NCBI GenBank assembly: GCA_016871595.1 | Contig: VHCY01000017.1 | Coordinates: 1-32,606 of the forward strand | Length of the DNA: 32,606 nucleotides | Direction of reading: 5' to 3' | Origin: Verrucomicrobiota bacterium | Lineage (GTDB): Bacteria > Verrucomicrobiota > Verrucomicrobiia > Opitutales > Opitutaceae | Shown: one piece after another, positions 1 through 7,422 of the stretch | How the letters are laid out: the number at the start of each line of letters is the position of its first letter | How positions within the stretch are numbered: the first letter of the stretch is position 1 | Notes under the pieces: generated by a model | The model's database searches: none | What the model was told of the DNA's origin: nothing | Seen by the model: only the letters and a program-made list of their open reading frames with translations | Translations under genes and position numbers: made by a program

Positions 1-950
1 CGCAGGACGGGCGCATCCAGATCGGGGTGGGGGGGAAGCAGCTGGACCTGCGCGTGTCCTCGCTCCCGACGGTGCACGGCGAGAGCATCGTGATGCGCAT
101 CCTGGACAAGGAGGGCCTCACCCTCGGGTTGCCCGAGCTGGGGTTCTTCAGTGACGACGCCGCCACCTTCGAGCGACTGATCGCGCTGCCGGACGGCATT
201 TTGCTGGTGACGGGCCCGACCGGGTCCGGCAAGACGACGACCCTTTACGGCTGCCTCCATTACATCAACAAGCCGGACCGGAAGATCATCACGGTGGAGG
301 ACCCGGTGGAGTACCAGTTGAACGGCATCAACCAGGTGCCGGTGCGGCACGACGTGGGGATGACCTTCGCGGCGGCCCTGCGGGCGATGCTCCGGCAGGC
401 GCCGAACGTGGTGATGGTGGGTGAGATCCGCGACTTGGAGACGGCGGAGATCGCGATCAACGCCTCCCTCACGGGGCATATGGTGTTCTCGACCCTGCAC
501 ACGAACGACGCGCCGGGGGCGGTCACGCGCCTGATCGACATCGGCGTGAAGCCGTTCCTCGTGTCCACCTCGCTGCGGGCGGTGATGGCGCAGCGCCTGG
601 TCCGCAAGATCTGCCGGCACTGCAAGCGGGCGGTCACTCCGGACGCGCGGGAACTGCGGGCGCTGAACATTAGCCCGGCGCAGGCGGAGCACGCGACCTT
701 CGCGCAGGGGGAGGGCTGCGGGCAGTGCAACGCGACGGGCTACCGCGGCCGGATGGGCATCTTCGAGATCCTGGTGGTGAACGACGAGCTGCAGAAGATG
801 ATCTACGCGAACGTCGGCACCCAGCGGTTGCGCGAGCGGGCGCGGGCGCTCGGGATGCGGACGATGCGCGAGGACGGCGCGCGCAAGGTCACCGGCGGCC
901 TCACCACCATCGAGGAGGTCGTTTCCATCACCGTCGGCGACTCCACCTGA
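1..950 (+). CDS. PilB/GspE-type secretion or pilus assembly ATPase, C-terminal part
   Basis: This is the C-terminal part of a hexameric ATPase that powers type IV pilus assembly or type II secretion; the gene starts upstream of the window and the frame is open from base 3. The visible part begins with QDGRI, as in PilB/GspE proteins. Numbering from the GTG at 27, Walker A GPTGSGKT lies at about 63-70, the Asp box is ITVEDPVEY, the Walker B region reads VVMVGEIRD and the His box is STLHTND. Two CxxC pairs (CRHC and CGQC) form the zinc-binding tetracysteine motif found in PilB/GspE but not PilT. Unusually, the segment before Walker B is RQAPN instead of the common RQDPD. pilT follows after 13 bp, and a second complete PilB-type gene lies two genes on. 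I cannot tell PilB from GspE without the N-terminus. Confidence 0.93.
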   Translation, partial: QDGRIQIGVGGKQLDLRVSSLPTVHGESIVMRILDKEGLTLGLPELGFFSDDAATFERLIALPDGILLVTGPTGSGKTTTLYGCLHYINKPDRKIITVEDPVEYQLNGINQVPVRHDVGMTFAAALRAMLRQAPNVVMVGEIRDLETAEIAINASLTGHMVFSTLHTNDAPGAVTRLIDIGVKPFLVSTSLRAVMAQRLVRKICRHCKRAVTPDARELRALNISPAQAEHATFAQGEGCGQCNATGYRGRMGIFEILVVNDELQKMIYANVGTQRLRERARALGMRTMREDGARKVTGGLTTIEEVVSITVGDST

Positions 951-963
951 GCCCCATCCGGCG

Positions 964-2046
964 ATGAAGTACGAGATGAACGATCTTCTGGACCTGATGG
1001 TGGAGCAGGGCGCGTCCGACCTGCACCTCAGCGTCGGCCAGCCGCCGGTGCTGCGGGTGAACGGCGCGATGACGCCGATCGACGGCCCGGCGCTGACCCC
1101 GGCGGACACCGAGCGCCTGATGCAGGCGATCACGCCGGAGGCGCACGTGAGCTCGGTGCGGATGCAGGGGGGCGCGGACTTCGGCCTGGCGTTCGGGGAG
1201 CAAGCCCGTTTCCGCGTCTCGGCCTTCCGGGCGAAGGGCAATTACGGCCTCGTCCTGCGGCAGATCCCGAACCGGCTGCTGTCGCTGCGTGAGGTCGGCC
1301 TGCCGGACAAGGTGCGGGAGCTGCTGCACCGCACCCGGGGGCTGATTCTGGTCACCGGGCCGACGGGCTCCGGCAAGTCGACGACGCTGGCGGCGATGAT
1401 CAACTACATCAACGAGCAGCGGGACGGCCATATCATCACCATCGAGGATCCGATCGAGTTCCACCACCCGCACAAGCGGTGTCTGGTGACCCAGCGGGAG
1501 GTGCACACCGACGTGCCGGGCTTCGCGGAGGCAATCCGCCGCGGCCTGCGCCAGGATCCCGATGTGATCCTAGTGGGCGAAATGCGGGATCTGGAGACCA
1601 TTGAGGCCGCGATCACCGCGGCGGAGACGGGGCATCTGGTGCTGGGCACCCTCCACACCAACAGCGCGGCGAAGACCATCGACCGCATTGTGGATGCGTT
1701 CCCGGCGCAGACCAAGGAGATGATCCGCACGCAGCTCTCCTCCTCGCTGGTGGCGGTGATCTCCCAGGTGTTGTGCCGCAAGGTCGGCGGGGGCCGGGTG
1801 CCGGCCTTCGAGATCATGATCAACACCACGTCGATCGCCGCGCTGATCCGGGACAACAAGGCGTTCCGCATCCCCTCGGACATCCAGACCGGGGCGAGCC
1901 TCGGGATGATCACCCTCGACAACCACCTGACGGCGCTGGTGCAGCGGGGCGCGGTGCGCGCGGAGGACGCGATCGACCTGGCGCAGGACCCGCAGCTGAT
2001 GCGCGAGAAACTCCTGCCCGGCGGCGGGCGGCCCCGGACCCTTTGA
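964..2046 (+). CDS. pilT: PilT, type IV pilus retraction ATPase
   Basis: PilT is the cytoplasmic hexameric ATPase that depolymerises type IV pili, giving twitching motility and DNA uptake. The 360-residue product has the family's usual length. Walker A GPTGSGKS is at residues 132-139, the Asp box is ITIEDPIEF, the Walker B region is [14 protein letters not shown] and the His box is GTLHTNS. The C-terminal stretch [19 protein letters not shown] is typical of PilT. The zinc-binding cysteine pairs of PilB are absent, as expected. The start ATG is 13 bp after the upstream ATPase gene, and the product begins [20 protein letters not shown], the normal PilT N-terminus. The next gene starts 4 bp after the stop, so one transcript is likely. 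A PilU-type paralogue is possible but PilT fits best. Confidence 0.95.
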   Translation: MKYEMNDLLDLMVEQGASDLHLSVGQPPVLRVNGAMTPIDGPALTPADTERLMQAITPEAHVSSVRMQGGADFGLAFGEQARFRVSAFRAKGNYGLVLRQIPNRLLSLREVGLPDKVRELLHRTRGLILVTGPTGSGKSTTLAAMINYINEQRDGHIITIEDPIEFHHPHKRCLVTQREVHTDVPGFAEAIRRGLRQDPDVILVGEMRDLETIEAAITAAETGHLVLGTLHTNSAAKTIDRIVDAFPAQTKEMIRTQLSSSLVAVISQVLCRKVGGGRVPAFEIMINTTSIAALIRDNKAFRIPSDIQTGASLGMITLDNHLTALVQRGAVRAEDAIDLAQDPQLMREKLLPGGGRPRTL

Positions 2047-2050
2047 CCCC

Positions 2051-3748
2051 ATGTTCGCGTCCCACAGCCCGGCGATCTACGATTTCCTGAAGGAGCACCG
2101 GCTGGTCCCGCCGGCGCAGCTGGAGGAGCTCAACGAGGAGCACAAGGCCACCGGCAAGTCCCTGGCCGACGTGGTGGTGGACCTCGGCCTGCTGGAGAAG
2201 GAGGACCTGCTGCGGCGCATCGCCGACCAGCTGGGCTACGATTACGTGGCCGAACTGCCGGCGCAGTTCCCCGGCGACGCCATCGCGGCGCTGACGGGCC
2301 GGCTGGCCCGCGACTACGGGGTGATGCCGCTGCGGGCGGACGAGCGCACCATCGACCTGCTGGTCGCGGATCCCTTCAACACGCAGGCGGTGAGCGACCT
2401 GTCCTTCGCGCTCGACCGGAGCGTGCGCCTGCACTTCGCGGACCCGGACAAGGTGGAGGTCCAGATCCGGCAGCATTACGGCGAGGACGAGGACACGATC
2501 GACGATGTCCTGCAGGAGATCAGCACGGGCAAGGTGGCGGCGGACGCGGGGGCGAGGGAGCTCTCGGAGCGCGACCTTGAGTCGATGGCGGACCAGACGC
2601 CCATCATCAAGTTCGTCAACCTGGTGATCGGCCAGGCGATCCGGGACAAGGCGAGCGACATCCACTTCGAGCCGTTCGAGCACGAGTTCAAGATCCGCTA
2701 CCGGATCGACGGCGCCCTGTACGAGATGGCGCCGCCGCCGCGGCAGCTGGCCGTGCCGATCGTCTCGCGCGTGAAGGTGCTCGCCAGCCTGAACATCGCC
2801 GAGCGGCGGCTGCCGCAGGACGGGCGCATCAAGATCAGCTTCGGCGGGCGTCAGGTGGACCTGCGCGTCTCCACCCTGCCGACCCAGTTCGGCGAGAGCG
2901 TGGTGCTGCGCGTGCTCGACCAGTCGGCGGTCCGGCTCGACATCGGCCAGCTGGGGATGGCGCCCGAGGTGCTGGAGGGCATCCACGAGATCGTGCGGCG
3001 GCCGAACGGCATCTTCATCGTCACGGGCCCCACCGGCTCCGGCAAGACCACGACGCTGTACAGCGCCCTGCGGCTGGTGAACACGGTCGACCTCAAGATC
3101 CTGACGGCGGAGGATCCGGTGGAATACGAGATCGAGGGCATCATGCAGGTGCCGGTGAACGCCCTGGTGGGCCTGACCTTCGCGGCGGCGCTGCGCTCGT
3201 TCCTGCGGCAGGATCCGGACGTCATCATGGTGGGTGAGATCCGCGACCTGGAGACGGCGCAGATCTCGATCCAGGCCTCGCTGACGGGCCATCTGGTGCT
3301 CTCGACGCTGCACACCAACGACGCGGCGGGTGCGGTGACCCGGTTGGTCGATATGGGGGTCGAGTCGTTCCTCATTGCGGCGAGCCTTGAGGCCGTGCTG
3401 GCCCAGCGGCTGGTGCGCCGGATCTGCAAGCAGTGCCGTTCGACCTATGTCCCGACCGCCGAGGTCCTGGGCCAGCTGGGGGTGGGTCGCGACGTGGTGG
3501 GTGACCGGCCCTTCTCCTACGGCAAGGGGTGTCCGACGTGCAGCCAGTCCGGCTACAAGGGCCGGCTGGGCATCTACGAGTGGCTGCGGATGAGCGAGGC
3601 GCTGCGGGATATGGTGACCCGGAAGGCGCCCACCCTCGAGCTGAAGCAGAAGGCGATCGAGCAGGGGATGCGGACGATCCGGGAGGACGGGTTGCGTTCG
3701 ATCCTCGACGGCCACACCACCCTTGAAGAGGTGATCAAGTACACCTGA
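2051..3748 (+). CDS. pilB: PilB-type type IV pilus extension ATPase
   Basis: This complete 565-residue assembly ATPase has the length and domain order of PilB/GspE. Residues about 1-150 form the N-terminal MshEN/GspE-N region, followed by a linker and then the N2 domain ending in LPQDGRI. The ATPase core carries Walker A GPTGSGKT at 326-333, the Asp box ILTAEDPVEY, the Walker B region RQDPDVIMVGEIRD and the His box STLHTND. The zinc motif is CKQC plus CPTC. It lies between pilT (4 bp upstream) and pilC (13 bp downstream), the standard order of a pilus motor locus, so pilus extension is the likely role. It is the second PilB/GspE-like ATPase in the cluster; its Walker B flank keeps the acidic residues lost in the first copy. 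Confidence 0.94.
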   Translation: MFASHSPAIYDFLKEHRLVPPAQLEELNEEHKATGKSLADVVVDLGLLEKEDLLRRIADQLGYDYVAELPAQFPGDAIAALTGRLARDYGVMPLRADERTIDLLVADPFNTQAVSDLSFALDRSVRLHFADPDKVEVQIRQHYGEDEDTIDDVLQEISTGKVAADAGARELSERDLESMADQTPIIKFVNLVIGQAIRDKASDIHFEPFEHEFKIRYRIDGALYEMAPPPRQLAVPIVSRVKVLASLNIAERRLPQDGRIKISFGGRQVDLRVSTLPTQFGESVVLRVLDQSAVRLDIGQLGMAPEVLEGIHEIVRRPNGIFIVTGPTGSGKTTTLYSALRLVNTVDLKILTAEDPVEYEIEGIMQVPVNALVGLTFAAALRSFLRQDPDVIMVGEIRDLETAQISIQASLTGHLVLSTLHTNDAAGAVTRLVDMGVESFLIAASLEAVLAQRLVRRICKQCRSTYVPTAEVLGQLGVGRDVVGDRPFSYGKGCPTCSQSGYKGRLGIYEWLRMSEALRDMVTRKAPTLELKQKAIEQGMRTIREDGLRSILDGHTTLEEVIKYT

Positions 3749-3761
3749 ACCCCGCTGCGAT

Positions 3762-4949
3762 ATGGCCAAGCTCTCCGTCCGTGCCCCCGCTGTCCCCGCC
3801 CCGTCCAGCGCTCCGGCCAAGCCGATGGCGCGGGGCCCCAAGATCGCCCTGCCCGCCGAGGGCGCGCCCGCGCCCGCGCGCCGCCGCAGCCTCTCCTTCG
3901 GCCGCCCGGTCAACGAGAAGGGCCTGACGGTCTTCACCCGGCAGTTGGCGACCCTGGTGAAGGCGGGGATGCCGATGATGCGCGGCCTTGAGGTGCTGGC
4001 GCGCCAGGAGAAGCGGCCGGCGTTCCGCCAGGTGATCGAGGACCTCGCGGACACCATCCGCTCGGGGGGTAACTTCTCGGACGGCCTCTCCGCCCACCCG
4101 AAGACCTTCGACCGGCTCTACGTGAATATGGTGCGCGCGGGCGAGGCGGGCGGCGTGATGGACACCGTGCTGGACCGGCTTTCCGTCTTTATGGAGAAGG
4201 CGGTCAAGATCCGCTCGAAGGTGACCTCGGCGATGGTGTACCCGGCGATCATCAGCGTGGTCGCGGGCGGCATTATGACGGTGCTGATGGTGTTCGTGGT
4301 GCCGAAGTTCCAGGAGGTCTTCTTCACGATGCTGAAGGGCAAGCCGCTGCCGTGGCTGACCTCGGTGGTCGTGGCGGTCGCCAACGTGATGCGCGAGAAC
4401 CTGCTGGGCGTGATCCTGACCCTCGCGGTGGGCGGCACCGCCTTCTGGCTGTTCAAGCGTTCCCGCTTCGGCACGCGGGTCCTGCACTGGATCGTGTTGC
4501 GCGTGCCGGTGCTGGGCGACCTGCTCCTCAAGGCGGCCATCGCCCGGTTCACCCGCACCTTCGGCACCCTGCTGGCCTCCGGCGTGCCCATCCTGCAGGC
4601 CCTCAAGATCACCCGGGAGACCAGCGGCAACGTCCACCTCGCGGACGCGATCAACGTGGTGCACGACCGGGTGAAGGAAGGCGACAACGTGGCCAAGCCG
4701 CTGGAGGCGACCAAGATCTTCCCCGGGATGGTGACCAGCATGATCGAGGTGGGCGAGGAGACCGGGGCGCTGCCGGATATGCTGACCCGGATCGCGGACA
4801 ACTACGACGAGGAGGTGGATAATGCGGTGGCGGCGCTCACCTCCATCATCGAGCCGGTGATGATCGTGTTTATGGCGGTGGGGGTGGGTATCATCGTAAT
4901 CGCGATGTTCCTGCCGATGATTGAGCTGATCAAGAGCCTTAGCGCCTGA
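3762..4949 (+). CDS. pilC: PilC, type IV pilus inner-membrane platform protein
   Basis: PilC is the polytopic inner-membrane platform that couples the PilB and PilT motors to the growing pilus. The 395-residue product contains two T2SSF domains: one begins about residue 55 (FTRQLATLVKAGMPMMRGLE) and the second near residue 260 (ARFTRTFGTLLASGVPILQA). Each is followed by the conserved EVGEETG/RAGEAGG-type segment. Hydrophobic segments lie near residues 165-190, 210-235 and at the extreme C-terminus. The first 45 or so residues are rich in Pro, Ala and Arg and look unstructured; they are not part of the conserved fold. The ATG at 3762 is 13 bp after pilB. A GspF role is possible, but pilT next door argues for a pilus. 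Confidence 0.94.
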   Translation: MAKLSVRAPAVPAPSSAPAKPMARGPKIALPAEGAPAPARRRSLSFGRPVNEKGLTVFTRQLATLVKAGMPMMRGLEVLARQEKRPAFRQVIEDLADTIRSGGNFSDGLSAHPKTFDRLYVNMVRAGEAGGVMDTVLDRLSVFMEKAVKIRSKVTSAMVYPAIISVVAGGIMTVLMVFVVPKFQEVFFTMLKGKPLPWLTSVVVAVANVMRENLLGVILTLAVGGTAFWLFKRSRFGTRVLHWIVLRVPVLGDLLLKAAIARFTRTFGTLLASGVPILQALKITRETSGNVHLADAINVVHDRVKEGDNVAKPLEATKIFPGMVTSMIEVGEETGALPDMLTRIADNYDEEVDNAVAALTSIIEPVMIVFMAVGVGIIVIAMFLPMIELIKSLSA

Positions 4950-4953
4950 GCCG

Positions 4954-5790
4954 GTGAAGTTCGCGATCTGCAACGAGATCTTCCAAGGGTGGCGGCTGGA
5001 GGATGTGTTCACCCATTGCGCGCGGCTGGGCTACGACGCGGTGGAGATCGCGCCGTTCACCCTGGCGCGGGACGTCCGGGACATCCCGGGGGCCGAGCGG
5101 GCGCGGATCCGGGCGGCGGCGGCCGCGGCGGGCATCGGCATCGCGGGCATCCACTGGGTGCTGGTGCAGACCGAGGGCCTGCACCTGACCTCGCCGGATC
5201 CGGCCACGCGGGCGCGCACCGCGGAGTATCTCCGGGAGTTGGTGGCCTTTGGGGCGGACCTAGGGGCGCCGGTGATGGTGGTGGGCTCGCCTAAGCAGCG
5301 GAGCCTCGGCGAGAGGATCACGCCGGAGCAGGGCTGGCAGTGGGCCCAGGAGGTCTTCCGCCCGGCGACGCGATTGGCGGAGGAGCGTGAGTTCACGATC
5401 TGCCTGGAGCCGTTGCCGGCGGAGGATACCAATTTCATCAACACGGCGGCGGAGGCGGTGCGGTTCGCCCGCGAGATGGCGTCCCCCGCGTTTCGGGTCA
5501 TTTTGGACGTCCGGGCGATGAGCCACGAGGCGTTGCCGGTGGCGGACATCCTCCGGGCCTCCCGGGGCGAGTTCGCGCACCTGCATGCGAATGACCGCAA
5601 CCTGAAGGGCCCGGGCTTCGGTGACACCGATTACGTCCCGATCGCCGCGGCGCTGCGGGAGACCGGTTACGACGGGATGGTCTCGGTGGAGGTGTTCTCC
5701 TTCGAGGAGGGCCCGGAAGTGATCGCGGCGCGGAGCCTCGAGCACCTGCGGCGGCACCTCGGACCGGGTCAGGGCGCGGGCGGGAGGTAG
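4954..5790 (+). CDS. Xylose-isomerase-like TIM-barrel sugar isomerase/epimerase
   Basis: The 278-residue protein belongs to the AP endonuclease 2 / xylose-isomerase-like TIM-barrel superfamily, whose soluble members isomerise or epimerise sugars and related polyols with a divalent metal. Likely metal ligands are Glu152 (CLEPLP), Asp185 (ILDVRAMSHE), His211 (HLHANDRN) and Glu246 (VSVEVF). The N-terminus MKFAICNEIF matches the first strand, so the GTG at 4954 is the likely start. It begins 4 bp after pilC and probably shares the pilus transcript, although no functional link is obvious. Its last 22 bp overlap, tail to tail, with the opposing coaD gene. The substrate cannot be read from the sequence. 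Confidence 0.85.
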   Translation: MKFAICNEIFQGWRLEDVFTHCARLGYDAVEIAPFTLARDVRDIPGAERARIRAAAAAAGIGIAGIHWVLVQTEGLHLTSPDPATRARTAEYLRELVAFGADLGAPVMVVGSPKQRSLGERITPEQGWQWAQEVFRPATRLAEEREFTICLEPLPAEDTNFINTAAEAVRFAREMASPAFRVILDVRAMSHEALPVADILRASRGEFAHLHANDRNLKGPGFGDTDYVPIAAALRETGYDGMVSVEVFSFEEGPEVIAARSLEHLRRHLGPGQGAGGR

Positions 5791-6263
5791 GCCTGCCGGA
5801 GCGCGGCGGCGACGTTCGGGGGCACGAATTTCTGCACGTCGCCCCCGAACCGGGCCACCTGCTTGACCAGCGAGGAGCTGGTGTAGCTGAACTCCTCGTT
5901 GGGCATCACGAAAAGCGTCTCGAGACGCGGCTGCAGGTGGCGGTTCATCAGCGCCATGTTAAACTCGAATTCGAAGTCGGAGAGGGCGCGCAGGCCGCGG
6001 ATGATCGCGTCGGCCTGGTTGGCCATGCAGAACTCGACCAGCAGGCCGTGGAAGGTCGTCACCGTGACGTTCGGCAGCCCGGTGAGGTTTGGGACGATCA
6101 TCTCCATCCGCTGTTCCGCGGTGAAAAGGAGCGACTTCCCCGCGGCCCCGCCGACGGCGATGGCGACCGTGACCCGGTCGAAGAGGCGCGCCGCGCGGGA
6201 GAGCACATCGAGATGGCCGTAGGTGATCGGGTCGAAGGTGCCGGGGTAGATGCAGTGGCGCAT
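5769..6263 (-). CDS. coaD: Phosphopantetheine adenylyltransferase
   Basis: CoaD transfers AMP from ATP to 4'-phosphopantetheine, the penultimate step of coenzyme A synthesis. The 164-residue product has the normal length. It begins MRHCIYPGTFDPITYGH, containing the nucleotidyltransferase motif (T/H)xGH, and carries IIRGLRALSDFEFE and the C-terminal EEFSYTSSSLVKQVA signature. The frame stays open upstream, but the ATG at 6263 gives the canonical N-terminus. It follows the carboxypeptidase gene on the same strand with a 37 bp gap, so they may be co-transcribed. Its 3' end overlaps the convergent sugar isomerase gene by 22 bp, so the last codons of both are constrained together. Confidence 0.96.
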   Translation of the reverse strand: MRHCIYPGTFDPITYGHLDVLSRAARLFDRVTVAIAVGGAAGKSLLFTAEQRMEMIVPNLTGLPNVTVTTFHGLLVEFCMANQADAIIRGLRALSDFEFEFNMALMNRHLQPRLETLFVMPNEEFSYTSSSLVKQVARFGGDVQKFVPPNVAAALRQAYLPPAP

Positions 6264-6300
6264 GACGGGGAAGGCGGAGGACGGCCCGGGGGTGGGGGAC

Positions 6301-7287
6301 TCAGCGGCCGGGCAGCTTGAAGCGGACCGTGGTTTCCCCGTCGGCCGGGGCGGCGGGAGGCGCGGGCGGTTTGGGCGCGGGCTGGACCGGCGCGTCCTCG
6401 GGCGAGGGCGGCGGGAGCGCAAGGAACCCTTTCTCCAGCAGTTCCGCGATCTTGATGTCGCGGGTCTTGCTGTCCGGGGAGCCCATCGTGACCACGATGA
6501 CCCGGCGCCCGTTGCGGAAGGCGGTGGCGGCGAGGCAGAAGCCGGCCCCGCGGGTGAAGCCGGTCTTGAGGCCATCGACCCCGGCGACCTTCCCGAGGAG
6601 GTGATTGTGGTTCACCATATCGATCCGCTTGGGACCGGGGCGGAAGGTGCGCTGCTTGACCGAGGTGTAGGCGAGGACGTTGGTCTGCCGGATCAGCTGG
6701 AGGCTGAGGGTGGCGAGGTCGCGCGGGGAGGTCAGGTCGCCGTCCTCGATCTTGCGGCTGGAGGGCGGGAGCCCGTGCGGGGAACGGAAGAGCGTCTGGG
6801 TCATCCCCAGCTCGCGGGCGCGGGTGTTCATCAGCCCGACGAACGCCTCACGGGATCCGGCGAGGTGGATCGCGAGCGCGACCGCGGCGTCGTTGGCCGA
6901 GGCGATCATCAGCGCGTGGAGGAGATCCTGGACGGGGAAGACCTCCTTTTCCGCGAGGTAGACCTGCGAGCCGCCGGTGCGCGCGGCCTCCGCGGTGGTG
7001 GTCACGGCGGTCTGCAGCGTGAGGTCCCCGCGGCGCAGGCGATCGTGGACAATGAGAAAGGTCATCAGCTTGGCCACGCTGGCGGGCGGGCCGCGGTAGT
7101 CGGCGCGGTCCGCGAGGAGGGTGCGGCCGCTGCCGGCGTCGAGGACGATCGCGCCCTTGTAGGCCGTGGCGTCGGCAGCCTCCTCCGGCCGGGTGGGGGC
7201 GGAGCGCCGGTTCTCGGCCGCGCGCGCGGCCCACGGCACTGCGGCGCCGAGGAGCAGCTGCAGGCAGGAGCGACGGGACAGGGACAT
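6301..7287 (-). CDS. D-alanyl-D-alanine carboxypeptidase (peptidase S11)
   Basis: This is a low-molecular-weight penicillin-binding protein that trims the terminal D-Ala from peptidoglycan stem peptides in the periplasm. The 328-residue product has all three active-site motifs: SVAK (Ser70-Lys73), SAN (130-132) and KTG (241-243). The N-terminus, MSLSRRSCLQLLLGAAVPWA, has paired arginines before a hydrophobic stretch and an AxA-type cleavage region, so export, possibly by the Tat system, is likely. The last 35 or so residues are rich in Pro and Ala and probably disordered. The open frame runs far upstream, but only this ATG gives a signal peptide. coaD follows on the same strand. A DacA/DacF-like role is inferred from the family. 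Confidence 0.92.
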   Translation of the reverse strand: MSLSRRSCLQLLLGAAVPWAARAAENRRSAPTRPEEAADATAYKGAIVLDAGSGRTLLADRADYRGPPASVAKLMTFLIVHDRLRRGDLTLQTAVTTTAEAARTGGSQVYLAEKEVFPVQDLLHALMIASANDAAVALAIHLAGSREAFVGLMNTRARELGMTQTLFRSPHGLPPSSRKIEDGDLTSPRDLATLSLQLIRQTNVLAYTSVKQRTFRPGPKRIDMVNHNHLLGKVAGVDGLKTGFTRGAGFCLAATAFRNGRRVIVVTMGSPDSKTRDIKIAELLEKGFLALPPPSPEDAPVQPAPKPPAPPAAPADGETTVRFKLPGR

Positions 7288-7298
7288 GGCGCGAGGAA

Positions 7299-7311
7299 GG
7301 CCAAATTGGCC
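7299..7311. repeat. Short perfect palindrome in a divergent intergenic region
   Basis: GGCCAAATTGGCC consists of 6-bp arms around one central base. It lies in the 135-bp region between the divergent carboxypeptidase and NHL-protein genes, 11 bp upstream of the carboxypeptidase ATG. It is one of the few AT-containing patches in that region. It could be an operator, but a chance palindrome cannot be ruled out. I found no convincing -35/-10 pair nearby. Confidence 0.25.
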
Positions 7312-7422
7312 GGGGCGGCGAGCCGAATCCCGGTCCGCCGCAGCGGGGACTTGCGCCCGCGGCGCGGCGCGGGTGTCGTGGCGGCGGATCTTCCGCTCCC
7401 GCCGCGTTTCCCCCGTACGCCT

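Noticed and set aside
1910-4057. Very long minus-strand open frames opposite the pilus genes (for example 715 codons)
   Set aside because: They are Arg/His/Leu-rich antisense frames without motifs, produced by high GC at third positions; the plus-strand genes carry all family signatures.
6250-7422. A 391-codon upstream extension of the NHL protein
   Set aside because: It is antisense to coaD and the carboxypeptidase gene and is low-complexity Gly/Arg/Glu; the ATG at 7423 gives a proper signal peptide.
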